Shown piece after piece: positions 10,467 through 22,400 of a stretch of 64,000 nt of DNA. Positions within the stretch are counted from its first letter, which is position 1. Each line of letters opens with the position of its first letter. The notes beneath the pieces were generated by a model. The model searched no databases and had not been told where the DNA came from. It saw only the letters and a list, made by a program, of their open reading frames with translations. This stretch comes from Agapetus fuscipes (taxonomy: Eukaryota; Arthropoda; Insecta; Trichoptera; Glossosomatidae). The stretch is taken from contig OX637353.1 of NCBI GenBank assembly GCA_951799405.1, positions 7,936,001 to 8,000,000 of the forward strand, written 5' to 3'. Position numbers and translations under genes: made by a program.

Positions 10467-13400
10467 CTGATACAAAATATCACAATTGTAGAAGTGCCCA
10501 ATGGTATTCTTGCATAAAATAATTCAGTATTTTTTCGCATTTCAGTTTTTTAGCATCCTCTTGTTGTGAAGATGAGAAATTGGTTCAGTACATGGATTAA
10601 CCACTGCATAGTTCAATAGAGAGCTCAGTTGGTAGAGTGCTTGCATTCCATGCTAAGAGCTCAAGGTGTCAGAAATGATTTCCCGTTTCGGTGTTCATTT
10701 CAAACCCAAAATAAAATACAGGCAAGGTTTACTCAGCCTCAAGGTTACTCAAACTCAAGGTAACCAGCCCCCTCGGGAACTGGCAAATATTTCAAACATA
10801 AAAAGGTACATAATTTAATGTGCCATAATTTCAAGTCCCTCTTTGGACGTTCACAGTTGTATTTTATCAGAAAGAGACAAAAGCATTGATCTTAAATGCA
10901 CATATTATTCTACCTCAAAGATGCATTTAGACCAAGAGTTTTTTTTTCTGAGATAGCAATGAAATTTCATTTAAAGATGTAGAGAGTAAATGTATTTAAG
11001 GATATGTAGTAATTATGAAATAAGTGATAAGCATACCTCTAAGGCCGCATCCTGGATATTGTTAGAAGAGAGGCTGAAGGAGAGCGCTTCGTTCCACACG
11101 GGGTTGGGAGTGTCCTTGCGTATGGCGGTTTTCTTTTTCTTCACCCTCTTGCCAGAGACTAAAAGATACACCTTCACAAAGGGATCTGAAACACCATTTA
11201 CAAGATATTGGAATTTCATCGTAACTGTGAATGTCAATAAAAATAGATAATTTATGTTTAAAATCTTCTTTACGAAATATTATTTACAAGGATGCGGACA
11301 ATTTTGGGAAACCTTTTTTTGTTTTTCTTTAATCTAAAATGCAAGGTTTTTCTCAGCGGGTATTCTCAGCGGGTAAACATCATATTTTGAACAAAATGTT
11401 TACATGCCTTTTTCCTAGCAACGCAGCCGTGCTTCGTTACAATGTTTTTTTTTTTTTTATTAGACAAACAAACAGTTATACATGTAATATATGGGATAAA
11501 CAACATAGTTATACAATTTCAAAAACCAGCAAAGAAATGTTGTTATCTATGTAATATTTTCCGAGTTCATTCCTTTCTGTGCTTAATCTAATAAATAAAA
11601 TTGTTGGTAAACCCCAAATAAAAGCCAGTAAAAAAACATTAATCTGTGTCTAGCGAACATTGAAATTCAAGATGGAACATTTCTTTTGCAGATTTTTTTT
11701 CAGTGCCCACTTAATGCTCAAGAATAATTTTAATATCAGACTTGAATGAAATTAAAGATCTTAAATAGTGAAACATGGCTGTTAACAAGGTCATAGTGCC
11801 CAAAAGAGCGAATACATAGAATTTTGTAGACAGGAGCTTTGTGGTGACGGGCCGGTTGCCTAGAACAATTTGCCCGTCTGTGTTCGCGGGAAACAAGCCT
11901 ACAACCACCATCAGAAAGGGACTGAAGACACTGCTTTTTTCCAGAAACCATGGCGCCCTTGAGATGGTCCTGGACCATTAAATGGTGCCACAGGAAAAAA
12001 ATCATCCATCATTATCAACATACCTAAAGTTTCTTTGCTCTCTTGTCCTGGGGCCAGGAGGTTCCTAGCTTTGAGGACGACCACCGTCAGTCTCTCCGCT
12101 GATGGCAGATAGCTGAGGGACAGCAGCAGCTCCTGCAGTTCCTCTGGTGGCCTCTTCTGCCTGCCGATCTCCCCCCATACCTCCACCCCACCGGCTATGC
12201 TCAACCCCTCTAGTGCCACACGCACCTCTCCGGTCACCTCATTACGAGAGTATCTGAGAAACAAATTAGTCATGAATAGTCAGATTCATAGTTACACTGG
12301 AACCTGCAAAGTGACAAATAAGGGAAGAGCATGCATTAAGAGAATGATGAATGTTGAGGAGATGAAAGAAGTCTGGACAGGTTAAATTTAAACTGGAGTT
12401 ACGGTCGTTTGACATTTTCACATATCATAATCAACTTTCAATATCAATTATACTTTTGGGTATTTTTATGAATCATTATAGGAGAACTGACATTATTTAT
12501 CCTCGATCATTGTGTAGAAAGAGTGCCTCCTGAAGACGTTGGCTACGTCGCTAGCGAAACGTCCAGAAAAATATAAGATCTCCAATAGTGGTTTGTCTAG
12601 TATCCAAAAAGTGTACCTAATCAATCTTTTGAGGTAATTATAATATGTAAAGATTACTTATTATTAGATAAGATAAACATTTAGCCTGGAACTTACAGAG
12701 TGAGAAAAGAGAGGAGTTCGTATGAATAGGGGGATGAATGTTGAGGAGAAGAAAGAAGTGTGCAAGGACAGAACGAAGTAAATAAACATATGTATATGGA
12801 GGTACTGACTACCTCTATTAAAAATAGCAGCTGGATACAACTTCAAATAATATTGAAACAACCTTGCTGTAAAATAATTTTAGGTAAAAGCATGAATATT
12901 TGCCATAATTTGTTAATTCATGCTAGAGTTTCTTCTAATGAATGCGTATTGATGTGTTGCATTTCTATAAATTATCTCTGGTACTTCAAAAGTAACCATA
13001 TTTTAAGCATGTGTGGTGCATCAGTACAGAAGATGAAAGAAAACCAGATATCTGAAATCAGATAAAAAGAAGATAATCCGAAAATTGTGCGTGCCCACCC
13101 CTAGTAGTGGGCCCGCGAGAACGAGCGGGAGTATAAAACGCGTACGCCGCGCTCCAAACAGCCAGACACACTGAGACCACGGAACGAGCAACATCTTACC
13201 GCGCTCCCGCCAAAATTGCAAGCCGTCTCGCGTTCCCGCCGATTTCCAAGCAGAGACGCAAAACAACTTTGCACCGTCGCCTGGACGTCTCCGCAGACCA
13301 CTACATCATCACCAGAGAAACTTCGAGACCACCGAGCGGACATCTACATCTCCCGCCAAAATCTCAAGACATCTCTCGCGTTCCCGCCGATTTCCAAGCA

Positions 13401-16400
13401 GAGACGACATCTTACCTCGTGCCTTCGCCTGGACATCTCCAGCTTCATCATACCTTCACCTGGACATCTCCAGCTTCGCCACATCTTCACCTAGAAGATT
13501 CTCAAGACCTCGCCCGGAACAGACTTGAGGCAACCGTCTCCTACAGCACACTGCTCACATCACAACACAAAAGGCCCTTCTTAGGGCCACTTTTAATTTT
13601 CCTCAAAAGTTTACAGTTTTTTCTCCTGCTCACAACAAAAGGTCCTTGTTAGGGCCAATCTGAACTTCCTCAAAAGTTTCAAGTTACGTCCTAATTGCCA
13701 CTTTCCATATTTCCTTTCCTTCCCCCACTTCAAGCATCAAGCATCCTGCTCGCCTCACAAGCAAGGCGGATTAAGGAGGACTTCCGCCTGGACGCAGCTT
13801 GAAGACCGGAAGATTGCAACCAAGACAACATTTTGAATTACCTTTGATTGAACAGTACTGACTGCATTAAAAATATACACTTTCAAATACGGGCTTTCAA
13901 TTCTCACCACACACACAACCTCCAAAGTGGTGACGCCCGACGTGATTTAAAACAAAAAATTTGGTGACCCGTAATAATCAATCAAAGTGCAGTAACATTT
14001 TTAAACATTTTATCAAAGTGCAAGAACAATGGAAGCCGCCAAAGTGAGCATCAAGATGCCGCCATTCTGGCGTAAGAACGTCGGTCTGTGGATCGCACAA
14101 GCTGAGACCCAATTTCAACATGCTGGAGTTACCGTGGACAGCACAAAATACTTCATACTCGTCGGTGGCTTGGATCAAGACGCACTTGAATGTGTCGCCG
14201 ATGTCATCATGGCGCCTCCGGCGGAGAAGATGTACGACACGCTGAAGAACGCTCTCATCGACCGGTTCAAGGAATCTGAGGAAAAATCCCTAGCAAAGCT
14301 GTTACATGGACTCTCCTTGGGAGACAAGAAACCTTCAATGCTGCTCCTCCAAATGAAGCAGCTTGCAGGATACAAACTTCAAGACAGCCCAATTCTTCGC
14401 AGCCTGTGGTTCCAGCACCTGCCGCAACAAGCCCAGACGATTTTATCTGTGTCGCCTGACCAGCCACTGGACCAACAAGCCGCAATAGCTGACCGCATTA
14501 TAGAAGTCTGTCAGGGACCTTCTATCTACAGTATGACGCAGTTACCTACACCAGCTTCAAGCCAAGACTCTCTACGCCCACTGGTTACACAGCTCATCAT
14601 GCAAGTAGGGGAGCTAACGAAGAAAATAGAACAGCTGGAAACAAAACTGCAGAGGCAAGGCAGAAGTCACAGTCGCGGACGCTCCGGGAACCGTTTCTCA
14701 TCAAGCTCATCAAGAACAGCTGACGGTCTTTGCTTCTACCATAGTAATTTCGGAAACAACGCCAGAAAATGTCAACAGCCATGCAAAATGGCGGAAAACT
14801 TCAAAGGCGCTCAGTAATAGCAGCTTGCTCGACGCCGACGCCAACACAAAGCTGCAGATTACATGTGTGGGACTCGCTGTCATCTCAAAAGTTTCTGATT
14901 GACACGGGCTCAGACATTTCCGCCATACCACCCCGCCGCTTCTCCAACAATGCAACCAACACCCAACAGACAGCATTTCCGGAAATCTACGCAGCAAATG
15001 GCACCAGGATTCGTACTTATGGTACACAAGACATCAAGATCAGTCTCGGACTTCGCCGTGAGTTTGAGTGGACTTTTATCATCGCGGATGTCGGACAACC
15101 CATTATTGGAGCTGATCTTCTCCACCAGCACAACATATTAGTGGACCTACGTAGACAATGTCTTATCGATGGCACAACTCAGCTAATCTCAAGAGGACAC
15201 AGAGCACCAGGACCATCGGCCAAGCTATCGATGATAAACAATCTTGACCCATACCACAAGATCATCTCCATGTATCCCACATTGATTCACTGTCAAGCAA
15301 AGGAAGCACCACAAGCAACGAAACACACAGTGACACACATCATCGAAACCAAGGGACAACCTGTCACAGCCAAAGCACGAAGATTAGCACCTGGACATCT
15401 GGAAGCCGCCCAACAAGAATTTGCCAAGATGATGAAACTAGGGATATGCCGCCCATCCAAAAGCAATTGGTCCAGCCCGCTGCATATGGTGAAAAAACCC
15501 AATGGAGGTTGGAGACCATGTGGAGACTACCGCGCCTTAAACGCCAAGACCACTCCGGACTGCTATCCCATACCGCACATCCACGACTTCGCACACCGCC
15601 TGCATGATGCGAAGATATTCAGTACATTGGACCTAGAACGAGCGTACCATCAAATCCCGGTCAACCCTGAAGATGTGAACAAAACTGCCATCATTACACC
15701 ATTCGGATTGTTCGAGTTTACAGCCATGCAATTTGGTCTCTGTAACGCAGCTCAAACATTCCAGAGATTTATTCACGAAGTTACCAGAGACCTGGGATTC
15801 TGTTTCACCTATCTTGACGACATTTTGATTGCGTCCAAGAACGAAGAACAACACACCGAACATTTGAAGACAATTTTCAAAAGGCTGTGCGAGTATGGAC
15901 TGGTTATCAACCCCGAAAAGTGCAACTTCGGAAAACGAGAAGTTAGCTTTCTGGGATACAAGGTTACCGCAGCTGGAACTTCGCCACTACCTGAAAAAGT
16001 GCAGCAGATCCTCGAGTTCCCCATACCACAAGAAGTGAAAGCACTCCGAAGATTCCTTGGCATGGTCAATTTCTATCGAAGATTTTTACCACACGCAATT
16101 AATGCGCAACGTGTTCTATTTGAAGCTACATCAAACTACAAGAAAAATGACAAGAGACCCATCACATGGACGAGCGAGTTGGAAAACGCCTTTGAAAAGT
16201 GCAAGGCCGACTTGGCCCAAGCCACTATGCTAGCACACCCCAAACCTGACGCGGAGCTATCACTTGTGGTAGACGCATCAGAGTTCGCCATGGGGGCAGC
16301 CCTGCAGCAACTTCAAGAAGGATCATGGCAGCCACTTGCATTTTTTTCAAGAAAATTCAGCGACGCACAGAGAAGATACAGCACGTACGACAGAGAACTG

Positions 16401-19400
16401 TCAGCTATATACGAAGCCACCAAGTATTTTCGGCAGCTCGTTGAAGGACGAATTTTTCATATCCTCACCGATCATAAACCATTGACATTTGCGTTCAGAA
16501 ACAAGAGGAACTGCTCTACACCGAGACAAGAACGGCAACTGGACTACATCTCACAGTTTACGACAGATGTGAGGTATATACCTGGACCGGACAATGTAGT
16601 AGCAGACGCCTTGTCAAGAGTAGAGGCCATAACAATACCTTCAACAATCAACTATGGAGACATCGCTAAAGCGCAATCAACCGACCAAGAGCTAGAAAAA
16701 CTCAAGAAGGAATCATCTCTGAAATTGCAACTCCAAGAAATACCTGGTACAGCCCTTGCTCTCTGGACAGACACCTCAACGGGAACGTCGAGACCTTTTA
16801 TACCCAAGGACATGAGACACGAGATAATCAGGATGTACCATGAAAATGCACACACCGGTACAAAAGCAACGTACAGGACTCTGAAAACGAGATTTGTATG
16901 GCCTGGACTACAACGTGATGTCACACAATACGTACGCACGTGCATCACGTGCCAGAAAACCAAGATCACACGGCACACAACAAGCCCGATACAAAGTCTC
17001 CCCACACCGGACTCAAGGTTCAGCTATATCCACATAGACCTTGTAGGACCACTGCCGTCATCACAGGAACACACATACATCCTAACAATGATTGACAGAT
17101 TCACCAGATGGCCTGAAGCGGTCCCACTGAAGGACATTACCGCTGAGACAGTCGCAAAAGCATTGTTGACAAATTGGATCGCCAGATTTGGCGTACCGTC
17201 CCACATTGTAACTGACCAAGGACGCCAATTCGAGTCGCAGCTTTTCAGAGACGTCACACGCCTCATTGGAGCCAAACATATACACACCACCGCATATCAT
17301 CCGCAGTCAAATGGATTGATCGAGAGATGGCACCGCACCTTAAAAGCCGCCATACGCTCCCAAACAACGTCAAGATGGACTGAAGTCCTGCCAATGATCC
17401 TCTTAGGACTGCGGAACGCAATCCGGGAAGACATTGCGTACTCACCAGCTCAACTCACCTACGGCACAACACTACGCATGCCAGGTGACTTCTTTGAGAA
17501 CTCCACACCAACAGAACCTGATACCTTTGCAGAGAAACTACAGCTAACCCTACAAAATATCAGACCGGTACCCACCTCAAACCACAAGAAGGAGCGACCA
17601 TTCGTGCACAAACACCTACAAGAGTGCACACATGTATTTGTGCGTGTTGACTCACACAAGACACCTCTACAAGCGCCATATGAAGGACCTTTCAAAATCG
17701 TTCAGAAAAACGATAAATACTTCATGGTCGACTTCAGTGGGAAAACCAAAACAATCTCAATAGATCGTCTGAAGCCAGCATACATGCCAGATGAAACATA
17801 CACATCACACGGACTAGAACAGTCACAACGGCCCGAAGCAGATGTACCAAACACAGCAACACCAAGGCCACTCAGCCCAGGACCTTCAAATCAACCCGAA
17901 GCAGAAAACACCAAAACAAGGTCAGGAAGACGAGTGACCATCCCCAAAAGATACTTGTAAAAGTATTTCCTCACCCCGCTGCAGCCGACTCCCCAATTTC
18001 ACCCAGCGCAACGAGGCACTGGAGAATTGGACGTCGCTCACCATAGCTACACAGCGTAGCAACAAACAACAATCCCGCTGCCCAAGCAGCAAACGCCGAA
18101 CTACGGCACAGCAATCCTTGCTACAACAAACAGCAACCGCTGAGCAACAAACAACCAACCCCGCTACAACAAGTAGTACAATTCCTCATCAGGACCGCTG
18201 CAGCTGACTTCACAATCCTGCCTCCGCATCCGCCTAGGAGGATCGTAAGCACACACAGCTAACAGCGAACACACCAGATACAACATAGAATCTCTTATCC
18301 TGCTACGACGAGTAGTACCTTCATCTTCTGCACAAAAACATCGCATCAATAACGCTCACTTCAAGACGTCATTGACACTGGAGGGGGCCTCTGTGGTGCA
18401 TCAGTACAGAAGATGAAAGAAAACCAGATATCTGAAATCAGATAAAAAGAAGATAATCCGAAAATTGTGCGTGCCCACCCCTAGTAGTGGGCCCGCGAGA
18501 ACGAGCGGGAGTATAAAACGCGTACGCCGCGCTCCAAACAGCCAGACACACTGAGACCACGGAACGAGCAACATCTTACCGCGCTCCCGCCAAAATTGCA
18601 AGCCGTCTCGCGTTCCCGCCGATTTCCAAGCAGAGACGCAAAACAACTTTGCACCGTCGCCTGGACGTCTCCGCAGACCACTACATCATCACCAGAGAAA
18701 CTTCGAGACCACCGAGCGGACATCTACATCTCCCGCCAAAATCTCAAGACATCTCTCGCGTTCCCGCCGATTTCCAAGCAGAGACGACATCTTACCTCGT
18801 GCCTTCGCCTGGACATCTCCAGCTTCATCATACCTTCACCTGGACATCTCCAGCTTCGCCACATCTTCACCTAGAAGATTCTCAAGACCTCGCCCGGAAC
18901 AGACTTGAGGCAACCGTCTCCTACAGCACACTGCTCACATCACAACACAAAAGGCCCTTCTTAGGGCCACTTTTAATTTTCCTCAAAAGTTTACAGTTTT
19001 TTCTCCTGCTCACAACAAAAGGTCCTTGTTAGGGCCAATCTGAACTTCCTCAAAAGTTTCAAGTTACGTCCTAATTGCCACTTTCCATATTTCCTTTCCT
19101 TCCCCCACTTCAAGCATCAAGCATCCTGCTCGCCTCACAAGCAAGGCGGATTAAGGAGGACTTCCGCCTGGACGCAGCTTGAAGACCGGAAGATTGCAAC
19201 CAAGACAACATTTTGAATTACCTTTGATTGAACAGTACTGACTGCATTAAAAATATACACTTTCAAATACGGGCTTTCAATTCTCACCACACACACAACC
19301 TCCAAACATGCATTAAGGATGTTAAAATTAATATGCAAGTACTTTACAACTTACATGTATAATCTAGTAATCGAGCATAGTTTATTTTGCAAAACCTTAG

Positions 19401-22400
19401 AACAAAGAAGATTCTAAGATTTTGAGACAATCTTAGAAAAGTGCCTCTGGAATATAAAACTTTGAAAAGGCTGATTTGTAGGTGCTACTCATTCTGTAGC
19501 ATAACTTGCCTGTTCCTTAATCTTGAAATAAATGCACGGAGCAGTAAACAAATTAGTAAAAGACTTGTGGGTTTCTAAAATAAATATTAAGGTGCTTCAA
19601 TTGAACAATACAATTTCAAAACAAATTATTTTCCCTTACCTGTCGTAGTCATATACTTGTAAGAGGAGAGTTTTCTCGCTGAGCTCATCATGCGAGACGG
19701 GAAACTTGAAGTGCTGGTCGAAAAAAGGATTGGGGTCATTTCTGTGGACCGGGGTCTGTCTAGCCCGGGTGTCCACCTCAGGTAGCAAAGCAAGGCGGAC
19801 ATAGGGATCGGTGAAACCACCCTGGTCACTGCCTGCCAGATCATGAGCTGAAAATATAAAAAATATTTATATAACCCAGCTTATGGCGTTAAGAAGCGTT
19901 ATTGAAATGATTTGTGATGACAAAATGGTAAGACAAGAATTTGGATTATTGTTTTTTTTTTCAAAGAATAATGTGTCAAACATTGAAGTAAAATATAAAT
20001 GAACCTGAAATTATGCTATATTTAATTCAGCCTACAAAAACAGAAAATTTCCTTAGTAGTTAGAAAGAGAACAAAGATACTTTGAGTGAGACCTCACTGC
20101 AATTAATTAAACAAAATTATTGTGAAAGAAGCTACAAATTTTCTCTGCAATTTTTGCATTATTAAAGGCGTTGTTCTGTAAATTTGGCAATTTTGAAAGA
20201 AAGAATGTATTATTATAAGAGGTCATGGCATGTGTAGGTAATTATTGGGTGTCTAAACCAAAGATGGAGAAAGCAAGAAAACACAGGATCATTATGCCCG
20301 CTTTCCACTGCGAGCGGAGCTGACTCCGTACGGACTCCGCTCGACTAGCAACAGTAAATTTCATAGAAGTGCTTCCACCGACAGCGAGTCAGCGGAGCGG
20401 ACTGAGCGAGTACAAAGAGTTACGAAAGTGGTCGCAGAGTTGAGCGAGTTTCCAGCGGACTCCGTACGGACTCCGCTCGACTAGCAACAGTAAATTTCAT
20501 AGAAGTGCTTCCACCGACAGCGGAGTGAGCGGAGCAGGCTGAGCGAGTAAAAATGACTCCGCTGTGTCATGGTCTCGGCCGCTAGTTTTCAACTGACTCA
20601 GCTCCCCCGTGCCCCCCGCGGCAACCCGCGCAGTTGCGTGACAGCGATAAAACACACCATACATGATTTACAAAAACACATCATACATTATTTTATAAAT
20701 TTGAAAATATTAAAATGTATGTTTTATTTCAAATATCTACATTTTATGTTTAAAGCAAAATAATACATTACTTTTTATGTTTCGAAACAAAAAAAAACTC
20801 TTTTATTAATAATTAAAACGTTTGATCTGGGCGTAGGCTGCAACGAGCTGTCACACACTGCACATCATACATTATTTTATAAATTTGAAAATATTAAAAT
20901 GTATGTTTTATTTCAAACATCTACTTTTTATGTATTAAAGCAAAATAATATATTACTTTTTATTTTTCGAAACAAAAAAAAAAACTTTTTTTACTAATAA
21001 TTAAAACGTTTGATCTGGGCGTAGGCTGCAACGAGCTGTCACACACTAGTTGGCTCCGCTAAGCCAGCTGTAGATGGAAGGCAAACAACTCTTTCATCTG
21101 ACTCATCTCATTTCCCGCCTAGCTCACTCCGCCGAGCTCGTTGGCTGTGGAAGGCAAATACCATTATTTTTTAAAACTCTTTCGCAATGGAAGGCCAAAA
21201 CTATTTCACTACGCTCCGCTCAGCTATTTCCCGCTCCCGCTCAGCTATTTCCCGCTCGCAGTGGAAAGCGGGCATTAAGGGGAAGTTATGTTTGACAGGT
21301 CTAGCTGACAGTTCGCTCCCCCAGTTCTTGTTTATCGTATACGCCAATCTTGTCAAATATGACTTTTTCATTCAGTTGTCTTATGAATAAAATTCTACAC
21401 AACCTGAGCTAAGAAAAACCGTAAAACTCGATAATGTGAGAGTTCTTTTAATTATTTTTTAAATAAATTTCTTGTTTTTATAAGACACATTGGTCCAGTA
21501 CACATGCAAACATTGCTCATGTAAAATTTTCTCAATGGCGTTTACGATAAACAAGAACTAAGGCAGCGAGTTGTGTCCCATGCTATGTTTGAATGCCGTA
21601 AGCTAGTTTCGGGTGCACTTATATTCAATGATGTCAAGAATACCTTCAATAAGATGTACGGTGAAGTCAGATCTATCAAAGTCATATTTGAGTCTCATGT
21701 GCAGTCTGCCGAGAGAGGGCCCTCTAGTCAGGCCGTCTGGGGCCTCCAGAAACACGGGTCCTTCTCTCTTGGTGTAGAGGTCGGGCTGTAGGGCTCCCAG
21801 AGGACTAGGCGGAGGCAGAGGACTGTTGCCCTCAACTAGGGAGTTGCTGCGGTCCATTCTGTAAGCGTTTATACTGTGAAACATTAATATTCTAACAGAA
21901 ACACAATACATGCATGATATGCCTTTAATGATGATGACAAACCTTTACCATAGACTTACACAGCCTAAATTGAACATGATGATAATGGAAGCTAAAGCTG
22001 CCATCTTCTAAAACGTCATTTAATAAGTTCAACATTTCGCTGGGTTGTAGAACTTTAAAAAGTATTTTTGTGAACGAAAACAAAATACTGTCTATTGATT
22101 TTATAAGATTGCAGGATCCTTTGACTTATAGGTTGGTTGGAAGACCAGTCCGTTGTCTGGTGGTTGACACTTCTGACTCGTAAATGGAAAGTTGTGGGTT
22201 TGAATCCTGGCGGAGCCAAAAAATGTACCATTTATATTTTCAAATTTGCTCTTTGCTGGTGAAAAATTCATATACCTTTACCAAAGACCTGTCACTAAAG
22301 GTCCATCCAGCCTTACAGCAACTGGGTCTTGCTTGAGAATTGGCGCTTTCTACAGTGACGACCAAGCTCGCAGAGGGCTTTTTATGTGTGATACACAAAA

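Larger units (their letters stand above)
13012..13926 (+). repeat. 5' LTR of gypsy element
   Basis: Begins TGTGGTGCATCAGTACAG and ends ACACAACCTCCAAA, a terminus other than the usual CA. GC-rich R/U5-like region with repeated GGACATCTCCAGCTTC-type segments. Short open frames inside the LTR are not considered genes. Confidence 0.93.
13012..19306 (+). mobile_element. Intact Ty3/gypsy LTR retrotransposon with CATG target duplication
   Basis: 6.3 kb element: 915-bp LTR, primer site, gag, pol, purine tract, 915-bp LTR. CATG flanks both sides (13008-13011 and 19307-19310), a 4-bp target duplication normal for this group. The LTRs keep a constant offset of 5380 bp and I see no difference between them, so insertion is recent. 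Both genes are open over full length; no env-like third gene is present. It lies in the intron between the C2A exon and the C2A/C2B exon of synaptotagmin, on the opposite strand to the host gene. Confidence 0.95.

Noticed and set aside
10109..10540. 143-codon minus frame over the terminal exon
   Set aside because: Runs through both splice border and stop region in a different frame; the spliced frame ends in the conserved WHTL.
12530..12563. Canonical hammerhead ribozyme
   Set aside because: CTGAAGA and GAAAC fit the core but stem II does not abut the core and I could not draw a stem III with a cleavage triplet; reported as an unclassified motif instead.
13021..13652. Open frames of 80-127 codons, repeated at 18401-19032
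   Set aside because: They lie in the two LTRs and exist only because the LTR is GC-rich; no protein-like features.
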